A stretch of DNA of 64,000 nt from NCBI GenBank assembly GCA_017311315.1, contig CM029670.1:27338949-27402948 (forward strand), given 5' to 3'. Of the stretch, positions 44,401 to 55,359 are shown piece by piece; position 1 is the stretch's first letter, and the number at the start of each line of letters is the position of its first letter. The stretch comes from Dendrocalamus latiflorus (lineage: Eukaryota > Streptophyta > Magnoliopsida > Poales > Poaceae). The notes below the pieces were generated by a model. The model searched no databases. It was not told where the DNA came from and was given only the letters and a program-made list of their open reading frames with translations. Both the position numbers and the translations under genes were made by a program.

Positions 44401-45889
44401 CATGATGACGAAGAAGATGAAGATGTCAAGAACTAGGTCGCGAACCTCCAGTTGGCTGCCTGTGGGCATGTCCTGAAGGTCCCACTTGCGTGCTTCGTTC
44501 TTCCGCTGCTGCAATTTAATGATTTCGGCCTAATCGGCCCATGAGTAAGTCTACTATTATATTTTACGCTTCCGCATGATATGTATTGTGATATTCAGAA
44601 CTGTAATCTGTGAGCACTATCTACTGATCCAGGGAATAGTGCGGTTAAATCACAGAGGAATCCGGATTGTAAAATCTGGGCTCCTACAAGGTGCTAGAAA
44701 CCTTACCACGTATTTGGCCGAGCCGGAAGGGTGCTGAGGTGGGCCGGCGGCGGAGACCATGGGCGGCACAGGTGTGCTCACGGCGCCGGCAAGCTGGGGT
44801 GGGGGAGGAGCTCCGGCGGCGGTTGGAGGAGGTCCGGGCGCCGAGGAGTCCCTCTCACCGCGTGGAATCGGAAAGCGGTGGCCCGAGGAGGAGTTGGCGG
44901 CGGGAATGGCGCATTCGGCCGGAGTTGGGGAAGATCGGCTATGCGGTGAGTGTTGGCACGCGGAAACCCAATTAACTTGGAAGGTGGGTTGGTGGGGAGT
45001 GGAGACACGTCGTGGTGCGGTCAAATTGGCCGGAGCTTCGCTGGAGAGCCGGAATGGCAAGGAGGCGGTAATGGTAGATCACGGGCATTGGGCGAGAGAA
45101 GAAACAGGGGAGGAAGAGGAGCACGGGCGGGCGGTTGTAAAGGCTAATGCAAGCGCAAAGGGGCCCTCTTATAGCTCGGAGAGTTGCTGTGGCACTGCAG
45201 GTGGGGGAGAAAACCGTGGGCGACGGTGCTGTCCCTGTGGGCGGTGGTGGGCTGACTGTGACAGGGCCTGGCGGAGGGGACGTGATGGTGGTGGGGCTCT
45301 GGCGACGCGGCGCATGGTAGGGGCGGTGCATGCTTGGCACGAGGAAGCGAGGCAGAGCTCGGCGCATGGGAGAGAAAGAAAGAGGGAGACGCGGTCGGCT
45401 CACAGGCACTGGAAAAGAAGGGAGGAGTGAGGAGGAGAAAAGAAGAAGGGAGGAGGGACGCTCGGCCACATGGCAGAAGGAGGAGAAAGAGAGAGGGGAG
45501 AGAGAAAAGGGGCTGGGCCCACATGGAGGTGAGGGGAGAAAGAAAAGGAAGGAAAAAGGAAAAAAAGAAAGGCTCAAGTTGGGTTTTGAATTTCTGGATT
45601 TGTAATTTAAATTTTATATTTTCATTAGGATTCATTGATTTTTGAGTTTTCCATAATTTTAAAATTTAATATTTGTAATTTCCTTGTATTAAATTATTTC
45701 AATAACTTCCAGTATTTACATAATCAGGATTTGCTCTTGGGATTATTTTTGGTTATTAATTTGCACGCCACAAAACCCATAAAGATTCCAAATAAATATT
45801 CAAAAGGAATTTGAACGCCAGCAAAATGCAAGAAAAGCTTTTAAAAATTCCGTATTTTGAACTTGCGAAATTTAGGATGTTACAGTTCA

Positions 45890-46973
45890 CAACCACGCCC
45901 CACTACTATAAAAGAGTTTATACTTAAACAGCTATATCACAGATAGTTCATAAATTGTAAGAAGTTGAGACCATCGTTCATCCAGACTTCCTGGGCAATT
46001 CCCCATCAAACTAGTCCAAGAAGACTGGAATTGGTCGAAGACTACAAAGTAATCAAATCTTGGTGGTTGAAACCTAGTGGTCTGAGGTTTAGAGTGGTCG
46101 AAGGCATTAGAGTGGTGGAAACCTATGAGAGTTGTTGGAACGCCGAGAGTGGTCATAACCAATGAGGTTGTTGTGACGGACCATGGCGATCACAACATCG
46201 AGAGTGGTCGAGAGGCCCGGAGTGGTAGAAAACGATAAGGTGGTAAAAAATAAGAGCAATCGAAAACGAGAGTGGTCGAAAGCGGCCATGGTTGAAAGTA
46301 GCTATGGTCGCGAGCGACTGCGGTCGAAAGCGCTGTGGTCATGAGCGACCGTTGTCAAAAGGTCTTAGTAGTTGGATGGTTTTAGCGGTAGGAGCTCAGG
46401 AGCAATCGGAAGCGGTCAGAGTGGCTGAGATCAATGGGGATGTTGTGGTCTTATGGTAGTCGGGGCCTAGAGTAGTGGAGAATGTTCGGACCAGTTAGAT
46501 CAATAACATGCTTTACGATTGTTGCTCGTGGTCAAATGCGGAGCGATCGTTTTCAATAGGCAAGGGGTTTACCAGAGATAGCTGGAGAGTGGTCAGCGAT
46601 GACGAAAGATTGCGGTGGTAGCGTGCTTCAGTGAGGGAATGGCTTCGGTGATGGATTTGCTCGACAGCGAGGTAGAAGACAGCGGCGATGGAGTGCTCTA
46701 GCAGGGAAAGGCTCTGGCAACGGTCTTGGATGGTGAAGCGGTTGGCGACGTCATCTTAGTGCAGCAAAGTCGATGGTGTTGTCAGGGGCCTCGGCGTTGC
46801 CTCGGGGTCTTCTCTGGAGGAAGGAAGGTTTTGGCTAGATGAAACAGAAGGCGACCTGGTGCTTCGATTAATAGCTTTGGCAAAGAATGGAAACCGACGG
46901 AATTTATGACACTGTACGATCATTTTGGTATTCAAGGATATGCGAAGGAAAGGAAAGATTGATTGCTAGCACA
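45890..46973 (-). other. Unassigned region with degenerate GAGTGGTCG repeats; possibly part of the LTR ending at 49331
   Basis: 46060-46460 is full of imperfect GAGTGGTCGAAAG-like units. 46560-46900 is GC-richer and recalls the exon-like zone of the long LTRs read on the minus strand. No coding frame recognised. The left boundary of any LTR here could not be found. Confidence 0.35.
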
Positions 46974-46978
46974 AATTG

Positions 46979-48935
46979 TGTAACATCCTGAAAAATTTAA
47001 ATTTAAAAATATGAATTGTTTGAATTATTTTTGCAATATATTTTGTTGGAGTTTGGATTTTATGGTGTTTTTCCTGAATTTGGATGATATTTCAAATTTT
47101 TAAGAAATTATAAAAGACAAACAATAGTAATACCAAAAAGGGGAATATGCAAATAATAGAAAACAAAAATTTTAAATACGAATATGAAAAGATGATCCAG
47201 TATAAAGAGGGAGAAACTTGAAGTTAAAATATAAAATCTCATTTTGGAAATCAAGACATAAATAGCAATAAAAAGCGAATGAACAAAATGCAAACACATA
47301 TGTGTGTGTGTATGCATATACAAATTGTGCAAGGAAGAGATTAGCAATATAGGAAGTAATAATAAATATATATATATGTGCATATTTAAAAATAGAAATA
47401 AACAAAATATATGTGTATATATATACCTGTATATACCTATGTATGGATATACAATACATTAACAACAAAAATAAAATAAAAAATGTGGTCGGGCCGGCCA
47501 TCAAATCCGGCCCAACCCCCCTCTCCCCGTTTCCTTTTCTCCCGCGCGCGGCCCAGCCCGCCTCCACCTGCGCCTTCCCCGCTGACAGCCGGCCCCGCTC
47601 GCATGTTCCTCCTCCTGCTCCCTCGCACAGCTGGACCACCCCCTCTTTTGCTCCTCTTCACCCAGTCAAACGCCGCGCCCACCGCTCCCGCGCTGAGCCC
47701 ACGCCTACTGCCGCCCTGTGTCTCCCGCTGCGCCAACCCGCGCACTGTCACTGCACGTCGCACACCGCTGGTCTTCCCGCTGTCACCGCCGCCTGCGCCT
47801 GCACACGTTCTAGAGCCATGCCGTCGGGTGTTACCATGCCGCCCGGTCGGCCCATCACCCATAAAGGAGGAGGCGCGCCCCCAATCACCTCGCCTCCTTC
47901 CACACTGGTGGAGGGTGAAGTTTTCTCAGCTGTTCTAAGCGTTGCGGGGAGTTGAGAAGCCCGGCTACGTTAGTAACTGTGGGGAAACATCCCGTGCATA
48001 GATAGGACCCACCGCAAGTGGGCAGTTTCCCATAAGGTGAATGAGAAAAGGGACTAGATACTTTGAAAAGTCACTGTGATGGTCTGCTCAACCACATGAC
48101 TAAGGAATCGTGTGGGGCAACGAGTTGATTGTCTCTTGTGGTGAAAGTGTACACACTCTGTAGAGTCAAAACTATTCGAATAGCCGTGCCCACGGTCAAG
48201 GGCGGACATGGGAACTTAACTAGATATAGTTCTATTTCAAAAACTTTGTGGGTGGTATTGGAAAAGTGAAGGGCTGCAAATGGTCCTGGTTTGAATTGTC
48301 CTGGGTGTCGTCCCAGTGGTAAGATAAGCGTTTATAACGCTGAAAAATAAGCATATGGTGCAGATGCCATATATGGTGAACGAAAAATCTGTATCACTAT
48401 TAATGATATTGCATTCTTTTCACACAGTATGATTTAGTTCAAACTGCTAAGTCTTAGGGGATTCCTATGTATTATATTTCAAATGCAATTTATGGCAAAT
48501 AAAATAACCTGAGCCTTCCTTTGATAAGCCATGCATATTATCTACTTGCATTCTGTGTGTTGGCTCGCGGAGCACGGTGGTTTGTGCTCACCCTCGCTCT
48601 TACAACTAATCCAGCATCAGGCGTCAAGTCACTACATTTCAGCGATGCGACTGGCAAGATGGAAAAGAAGGTGAATACGACAAGAATTAGGTCGCGAACC
48701 TCCAGTTGGCTGCCTGTGGACATGTCATGAAAGTCCCACCTGTGTGCTTCTTTCCGCTGCAGCAATTTATTAAATTCGGCCTAATCGGCCCATGAGTAAG
48801 TATACTATTTTATTTATGCTTCCGCATGATATGTAATTTGATGTCCATTACCGTAACTGTGTGCACTATCTACTGATCCAGGGAATAGTGCAGCTAAACA
48901 CAGTAGATTCTGGATTATAAAATCTAGGTCTGACA
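46979..48935 (+). mobile_element. Solo LTR with internal deletion (1957 bp)
   Basis: TGTAACATCCTGAAAAATTT at 46979 to TAGGTCTGACA at 48935, perfect duplication AATTG (46974-46978 and 48936-48940). The 5' about 900 bp match the start of LTR 36201-44688 and the 3' about 1 kb its end. The middle (the equivalent of about 40100-42915) is missing, with the join near GTGGAGGGTGAAG at about 47909. Confidence 0.88.
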
Positions 48936-48940
48936 AATTG

Positions 48941-49331
48941 GGTGGTTTCCAAGTGAAGATGTGGAGAGAAAAAGGCTTTTGTTGGCTGGAGATTTGAGCT
49001 TAGGTCTGATGCAAGATAGATTAACATGAATAGTAACCAGTGAGAAAAGAGAAAAGAAAGAAAGGAGGGAGGAAATAGAGAATGTAGCATAGGCCTCCTG
49101 GTAGCTAACACATGGGGAGATGCATAAGGTTAAGAGAGGTGGTGCCTTGGGCGATGGGTGACCCTGTGGGAAATTTTTTAATTGGAATTTGAATTTGGGA
49201 ATTTGGATGGGAATCCAAATTTTGATATTTTCATCCAGTAATACACAAATAAACTAAATAAAACCCAAACACTTTTAAAATAATTAACTTGAAATTAATT
49301 TTTAAAGAAAGAAAAATTTTGGGATGTTACA
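48941..49331 (-). mobile_element. 5' end of another minus-strand long LTR
   Basis: Ends ...AAATTTTGGGATGTTACA on the plus strand, i.e. a minus-strand TGTAACATCCCAAAATTT start at 49331. The AT-rich 5' zone follows leftwards and is interrupted by the solo LTR at 46979-48935. Its 3' end was not found. Confidence 0.6.
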
Positions 49332-50121
49332 CTCGTAGCCTAGCTATAGGTGATCTAGTTCTCAGGAAAATTCAGAGCTAGGTAAACTGCAACAAACTTT
49401 TGTCTAAATAGGAGGGTCCATGCACTGTGGTTGAAGTCACTAGACTAGGCTCAGTATGACTAGCCATGTTAGATGGGTGTGTTATGTCTAATTCTTGGAA
49501 CATTGATCAATTATGTAACTTCTTTGTGTAATTTAGTTTTTTATTTCAATAAATTTGCATTATATTCTTTCTTTATCACAAATTTGCTCACATACGATTG
49601 TTGTCTAAGCTACTCGGAGATATCATTTTTCCTCCAAACCCTTGTAAGGGATGTCTTTTACTTTACTGGCTTTAACATTTTTATTAAATACCATGCGAAT
49701 TTCTATTGTGACCTTCGTAGAGATGGTCCTTATGACAATCTGCACTTTTCCCAAAGAAAAACATGTTAAAGAATAATCACATAGACAACTAACATAGTTA
49801 CTTAAATGCCCAAGGGCTCGAAGGCTTTCTTATTTCTACATTCTATTCCTCTCTTGTTTAAAACCTAGTTAAGACATGAAAAACCACCTGGTCAAAATCA
49901 CTTCTCTCTACACGTTGTCACGCCCACTGAAAGGAGTTTCCTAGCGATGGTCTTTTTCATATGATCTTTGCTACCGGTCAGAACTTGAGAGTGAATATGT
50001 CTCGGGAAATATTGTTCATGTATTAAGTTCTTAGTAATCTTACAACCAGTTTGGATAAAGTACACAAATAAAATCACTTAGCTTTCTTGCATACATCCTT
50101 GCATAAGTTTTTCTTGTTCTT
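49332..50121. other. AT-rich sequence left of G2, nothing recognised
   Basis: Continues on the other side of G2 at 54977. It may be internal sequence of the gypsy element whose antisense ORF lies at 55360-58711, but no pol motif is seen. Confidence 0.35.
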
Positions 50122-50368
50122 TGTTGTGGTTACAGACCAAACAGAGAGATGGTAGTATGGTAGTGGAGAGTTAGATGAGCAATGCTTGGGGGCTTCCCCA
50201 TGGCATGGATGGCCTTTATATATATTCACATGGGGAGCATTTTACAATTATGCCCTTACACCCAAGTATCCCTCGCAGGGGCATTTAAGTCATTGTAAAT
50301 GTCCCATTTTGGGCTTTGCGTCCTTCTAACAGGCCGGCTGGGCTTAGGTGGGGGCCACCCCTACAACA
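50122..50368 (-). repeat. G2 left LTR (3' LTR in element orientation)
   Basis: TGTTGTGGTTACAGACC...CCCCTACAACA on the plus strand. A reverse TATA (CCTTTATATATA, about 50213) is in the position expected for an LTR promoter on the minus strand. Confidence 0.92.
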
Positions 50369-52427
50369 GGAGGCTCTCATGGTGAAGGGCTTCACGGGCC
50401 GAAGCCATGTTGCCGAGTCCTTTGGCCCCCTCCGTCCCTGCGGCTCGTGACCTTCTAGGTTATTAGACAAAACTGGCTCTTGCTGGCGCAGCGCATCCTA
50501 ATGGCATGGACACGGGGCGGAAGTTCGTGCCGAAGGCGTCCTCCAGTTGCGAGGTGTACGCCCCAAATGGAGCCGGTCCTTCGACCCGGGGACGCGAAGT
50601 CAAAGCGGGCTTCGGAGCCATCGTGCAGGCTCGAAGTGGCGGTGAGCACCAACGTCACATACCTCTGATGGTAAGTGAAAGTCACAATCATTTTGCAGAG
50701 GCAAAGTCGGTGCCAACGTTGCCACCGGATTGAATGGCTAGTGGCCCACCGCCAATGCATTGATGACCCTGAAAATCGCGCCGTCCCCTAGTGCGCAACG
50801 GGAGTTGTACCATATTAGGCGGCCGCACGACAGTGGTTGTGTGTTCGCGCCTGAGGGGGCAGACATGTAGCAAGACATGACTTGCACGCCGTGGGGTTTG
50901 AGGCGTCGTGGTCACATGCCATTGTGACGCTTCTCCTCCCGCCGGTTGAACTCCCGCCAGTTGAACTTCCCAGTTGAGGGGGAACGGGTATATATACGCT
51001 GCTAGCTCTGCAGCATCGTCGTTGCCTGCGGTTTGTAGCTGGGTAAGGCTGAGATGATATTGTTCCCCAAAAATGGGCCTCTTCAGTTCATCCACATTCT
51101 GCGATGGCACTGTTTCGTGGCGAACTGCCAACGACGCGATTTAGAGAATGTTGATGAACTGAAGGAGGCCTATTTTTGGGTACTTGTTCAAGGCTTATCG
51201 CCGATGACCGGTAGCGCTACCCGATGGAGGGGAGCACGAACGGTTGGATCTCCATGGTTGTTGCTCTGCCGAAGGCGTCCTCCGGTCGGGAGTTGTATGC
51301 TTCCCACGGAGTCGAGTCATCGAGACAAGGCCAAGTCGAAGGACCGCCCCGTCCCTTAGACGCATCTTCGGCGCGGGCTGCGGGGTCGTTGCGCAGAATT
51401 CGAAGTCAAGGTGGCCTCCGGCGTCACTGCACGGATTCGATCGGAGCAGGCTTCGGAGATCGGAGGGCCACGCTGTACCTCGCGGCTCAAGGATGGTGCG
51501 TTTATGGTATTGTGGATTACGCCGGCGTTTGCACGTTTCCGGACTCCACCTGTTGGAGGCGGTCTATCAAGACGAAGCCAAGACTGCGTCCAACTTCGCT
51601 CCATGGACGTGCCGGCGAAGCAGGATACGAAGCTGCCCTTCGTGTGCGAGGGCGAGTCGGAGGGCCGACTCGATTCCACGGACGTAGAGTCGGAGTAGGC
51701 GCCGGAGTCATTTCGCAGGCTTGAAGTCAAGGTGGTCTTTGGGTTCACCGTATAGACTCGTCGTCGAGGTGCGATGCTGCTTTATTACGCCTATAGTGCG
51801 ATGGTAACTGCAAGACGTTGTCGTACGCGACCGTCGCGTCTTGCAGCATCGCGCTTTCCCCCGATGGGGTAGGGCGCGTGGACGCACACGACGGGTGTTC
51901 CACCGCGGAGTCGATGTTGCTGGCGGAGCCATCTCGCGGGGTCGAAGCCGAAGTCAAAGTCAGAGTTGCTCCGTGGACGCGGAATCCACGTCGAAGTCGA
52001 AGTCAGAGTGACGGATTAATGGCCTGAGGACACTACATTGATGCCCAGAGAATAGCGCCGACCACTGACGCGCGATGGAACGTGGGCCACATCGTGCGAC
52101 CGCACGACCGCAGTCGTGCATTCATTCCCGAGGGAGCGGATGCGTGGTAGGACGTGATTAGCGCATCGTGCGCTGTCAGACTGCCACATGACTGCAACTG
52201 CACCTTTATCCCGATGGGGCGGAATGCGTGTCAAAGCAGGATTGGCACGTCGTCCGTCGTCAAGCGGTCACGACCGCGGTCGTGTGTCTGCTCCTGACAG
52301 GGCGGGGCGTGCATGGGCGGCTGCACCACTTCGGCTTCCACCGGTTGCGTTTCCCAATCGTAGGGGAGGCGAGCGGTTCGGCTCCCGCCGGTTGTGCTTA
52401 CCGACGGTGTGGGGCGGTAAAGGGGCT
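50369..52427 (+). other. G2 non-coding region with promoter-like modules
   Basis: Parallels G1 4508-6120. TATA-like TATATATACGC at about 50990, a conserved mini-ORF at 51074-51142 (MGLFSSSTFCDG), a second module at about 52075-52435 ending in CTTTAGATACC where G1 has CTTTATATACC. The region then joins protease sequence directly. Confidence 0.5.
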
Positions 52428-53300
52428 TTAGATACCCCTTTTGGCACTGCGTCGGCACTCTCCTTCACATACCTCACCAAGCTCTATGCGTCGGGCGAGG
52501 TCCTGGTCACCAAGAGTGGTGATGATACCTTGCGGGCCCGGGAGCTTTATGCGTAAGAAGCCATGGTGCGGGACTGCCCCGAAGGAGTTGACGGTTGGGT
52601 GCCCCAGTATGGCATTGTATGGGTACGGGATGTCAACGATGTCAAAGGTGACGTCCTCGCTCCTCATATTATTGCCTTGGCCAAAGGACACCTGGAGGCA
52701 TATCTGGCCCAGTGCCTTCAGCGGTTGACCCCCGATGCCCTGTAGTGGGATTCCCAAGGGACCTAGGTGACTTCGGGGGGTCCCCAACTGGTCGAAGGCC
52801 ACCGCGAACAAGATGTTCACAGAGCTTCCTCCATCGACCAGGACACGTTTTACATCGCATCCTGCGATGGTGACCTGGATGACCAGGGTATCCTGGTTAG
52901 GGAACTCCACGCCCTCAGCGTCAGTGGGCGTATAGGTAATTTCGTGCTGTGCCCACTCCAGCGGTGCCTGTGCTGGATCCGCGTGTAGACCTTCTGTTGC
53001 CGTGCCGAGGAGAACTTCAGTGAAGAGCCTCCAGAGATGACGTTTATAACCTGGCGCTGGCCTCCCTCCGGGGCCTGGATTCACAAGGGGCCTTCCTGGG
53101 GTTGCTGCACGTGAGCCTGAATCCGCAAGGGGGCCTCTGGGGCTGCTGCCCATGGGCTCGAATCCGCAGTGGGCCCTCTTGGGGCTGCTACACGTGGGCC
53201 ACGATGGGCGGCCCCGCTTCCAGGGTTCTATCCCTGGCGACGCTCTGACGGAGCGCCGCAATGGCGATGCATGCGTGCGTGTTGTGGCCACCTCGGCCAT
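52428..53300 (-). CDS. G2 aspartic protease region, open
   Basis: An open minus-strand frame of 290 codons. Its first about 110 residues are Arg/Pro/Ser-rich and may not be the native N-terminus. The retropepsin core follows: EWAQHEITYTPTDAEGVEF, CDVKRVLVDGGSSVNILF (active-site Asp in VDGGSS, near 52835), GIGGQPLKALGQICLQV, and the second hallmark DIVDIPYPYNAILGHP. It ends soon after the core at 52428, close to the deletion junction with the antisense-ORF promoter region. Retropepsins act as dimers on gag. In a full element RT would follow; here there is none. Confidence 0.75.
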   Translation of the reverse strand: MAEVATTRTHASPLRRSVRASPGIEPWKRGRPSWPTCSSPKRAHCGFEPMGSSPRGPLADSGSRAATPGRPLVNPGPGGRPAPGYKRHLWRLFTEVLLGTATEGLHADPAQAPLEWAQHEITYTPTDAEGVEFPNQDTLVIQVTIAGCDVKRVLVDGGSSVNILFAVAFDQLGTPRSHLGPLGIPLQGIGGQPLKALGQICLQVSFGQGNNMRSEDVTFDIVDIPYPYNAILGHPTVNSFGAVPHHGFLRIKLPGPQGIITTLGDQDLARRIELGEVCEGECRRSAKRGI

Positions 53301-54677
53301 GCACCTCGGCGACCTCGGCCGTAGCCGGTGTGGGTGCTGTCTTCAGAGCCGCCTTCAATGTCGAAGACATAGCAGGGCCTCTGGGATTTACGTTGGCTGC
53401 ACTTGGACTTGTCACCCGACGAGTCCGTAGGCTTGGAGTCCTTGCGCTTGAGGGCGTCCTTCAGAGATTCTTGCTTGCGCTTGCCCTTCGAGGAGCCCTC
53501 CGGTGTGTCTTCATTTTTCATCGAGGCCTCTGCTTGATTAGTGTCGAAGTTGTCGCCTTTGCGCCATCGTGTGTCCTCCTCCGCCCTCGCATACTCTTCC
53601 ATCTTATCGAAGAGCTTCGCAACCGTCTTGATCGACTTACGCGCGTTGTACTCAGCCAGCGGCCCCGGGCAGAGGCCTTGTATCGTTGCGTTGATAATGG
53701 TTGTCTCGTTGACGTCCTTGACCTGGCAGCGGACCTTAGCGAAGTGCTTGAAGTACTCTCGGAGCTTCTCCAAGGGTTTTTGCTTGATGACGAAGAGCTA
53801 GTCCGCATCGACGCGCTCGACATAGTTCCCCTGGAAGTTGTTGTAGAGGCGGTCGTGGATCTGCTCCCACGTGTAGATGAAGTTTGGCTCTATGGTGAAA
53901 AATCAAGAGAGCGCCACTCCTTGCAGTGCCGAGGGGGAGCCCCTTTGCCTTGGTGGTGTCGTCTCCGCGTGCTGCTTCAATAGCTGTCTCGTACATGCGC
54001 ATGAACTCCCGAGGGTCTGTGTCACCCATGTATGGCTCGATGGCATTGGGGAACTTGAAGTCCTCCGGCCATGCTGATTGCTGCAAGCCCGCGGAGAGGG
54101 GGGACTCCGGATCCACGCACCGCAGCGGGATGCGACTGGAAGTTGGGGCGTCGCGGCTGTCTGCCCGCTCTCGCGTGGGCTCCGGCGCGGCCACCGTCAG
54201 GACTTGCTAGCTCCGAGCCTCTTGTATATCCCGCACGGCTCCGCGGAGGTCCGCCAGCTCCCGCTGCAACATGCCGAGAGCTGTTAGTAGAGTGCTTTCC
54301 ACTGTTAACGTGGTCGCGTCCGTTGGAGCGGCAGGTTGCACTATTGGACCGGCGGCAACCACGGCTTGCACTCCAGAACTACTAGGCGCGTCAATGCGGA
54401 GAGCTCTGGAGTCGGTGACGGGATCGGCGTCGCCGCCGAGGCCCCCCGCGGCAGCCCGGGCACTGGCGTCGATGCTCCCGACCGTCCAGTCGGTACCCGC
54501 GCCGACCGCTGTGCCCGTGGTTGGGGCGACTGTCACACCACGGACGTCGAGGTCGGCAGCTGCAGCACCAGCGCTGCCGTTCGTGCCTGTAGGCGTAGCC
54601 GACGCGCCGCTGAGCACTTCTTTTGTACCCCTCTTCTTCTTCGCTGTTGCCGATGATGAGGCCTTCTTTGGTGCCAT
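53228..54677 (-). pseudogene. G2 gag, broken by a stop and frameshift
   Basis: Starts at ATG 54677 (MAPKKASSSATAKK). Low-complexity Ala/Thr-rich N-terminus, helix LGMLQRELADLRGAVRD, then TAG at 54207-54209 where G1 has CAG. The core continues with WPEDFKFPNAIEPYMGDTD and REFMRMYETAIEAAR. A frameshift follows near 53740-53790 before MEKLREYFKHFAKVRC and AKLFDKMEEYARAEED. The C-terminal knuckle region is shortened: EVHGRGGHNTHAC remains, but the preceding FYSPWC of G1 is missing. Confidence 0.82.
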
Positions 54678-54729
54678 CCCTCTTCGGATCTTGAAGCTTG
54701 CTCTTGTCTTCCCCATGGACGGCGCCAAC

Positions 54730-54976
54730 TGTTGTGGTTATAGACCAAACAGAGATATGGTAGTATGGTAGTGGAGAGTTAGGTGAGCAATGCTTGGGGG
54801 CTTCCCCATGGCCTGGATGGCCTTTATATATATTCACATGGGGAGCATTTTACAATTATGCCCTTACACCAAAGTATCCCTCGTAGGGGCATTTAAGTCA
54901 TTGTACATGTCCCATTTTGGGCTTTGCGTCCTTCTAACAGGCCGGCTGGGCTTAGGTGGGGGCCACCCCTACAACA
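54730..54976 (-). repeat. G2 right LTR (5' LTR in element orientation)
   Basis: TGTTGTGGTTATAGACC...CCCCTACAACA, 247 bp, followed by TTCTC. GGCGCCAAC (54721-54729) next to it is the PBS side. Confidence 0.92.
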
Positions 54977-55359
54977 TTCTCTATATGTTTCTTTCATAGT
55001 TTTCTCCGATCAATTCTCAATTTTGGAAATAATATCTAAGACTAGTCAATCTAGCCTGATATGATTCCTAGAAACTGTTAGATCAGTTCTAAAACATAAT
55101 TGAAGTTCACTAATCAGATAAAGTACATCTTATCTTGGTCTAGTGCTTCCTTAGTAAAGTTCTACTACTAAATAAGCAGTCAAGGGGCTAGGAAAGATAT
55201 GAGTACTCATTAAGTTGATGAAATGGCATAAGCTTTATTAATAACAAAGGTAAGTTTTTACATATGAGTACTTTCTATTACATTTATACTAAACCACTAC
55301 TCGGAGCCACCAGACTGGCCGCTATATGATAGGGACATGATCTTCATCTCCTCTGCTAC
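54977..55359. other. AT-rich spacer right of G2
   Basis: Continues the sequence interrupted at 50121. No gene seen; it leads into the 3' end of the antisense-type ORF. Confidence 0.35.

Larger units (their letters stand above)
36201..44688 (+). mobile_element. Solo LTR (middle of the nest), about 5.3 kb net
   Basis: Starts TGTAACATCCCAAAAATTT at 36201 and ends CTGGGCTCCTACA at 44688. The perfect duplication AGGTG flanks it (36196-36200 and 44689-44693). It is interrupted at 36528-39749 by another solo LTR. Order: AT-rich 5' zone, GC-rich exon-like zone (39905-40730), tRNA-like module, long AT-rich stretch (40860-42300) and the 3' zone with CTCTGCAGAG (43158-43167) and CTATTCGAATAG (43174-43185). 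The 46979-48935 copy belongs to the same subfamily. Confidence 0.88.
33178..45884 (-). mobile_element. Solo LTR (outermost of the nest), long gypsy family, about 4.2 kb net
   Basis: Minus-strand ends: TGTAACATCC at 45884 and GGGTCCTACA at 33178. Flanks CTTCA (33173-33177) and GTTCA (45885-45889) match at 4 of 5 bases, a plausible aged duplication. It is interrupted by the plus-strand LTR 36201-44688. Family palindromes are at 33942-33953 and 33961-33970. TATA-like CTATAAGAG is at 45166-45174 (minus), followed by a GC-rich exon-like zone split by the insertion. Large open frames in that zone (for example 44759-45430) are compositional. Confidence 0.82.
50122..54976 (-). mobile_element. G2: short deletion derivative of the G1 gypsy family (4855 bp)
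   Basis: Two 247-bp LTRs (50122-50368 and 54730-54976), flanks TTCTT and TTCTC (4 of 5 match). Minus-strand order: LTR, PBS-like TTGGCGCC, gag (broken), protease (open), then directly the region upstream of the antisense-ORF promoter. The antisense ORF and tandem arrays of G1 are absent. The LTRs differ at about 7 positions by eye, so G2 is younger than G1. Confidence 0.9.

Noticed and set aside
44650..45645. 223-codon ORF and its antisense partner
   Set aside because: GC/purine-rich zone of the minus-strand LTR; open in up to four frames, no domain.
36201..48935. Full-length retrotransposon bounded by the plus-strand LTRs 36201 and 46979
   Set aside because: Each LTR has its own matching 5-bp duplication (AGGTG; AATTG), and the sequence between is another LTR, not gag-pol. 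They are independent solo LTRs.
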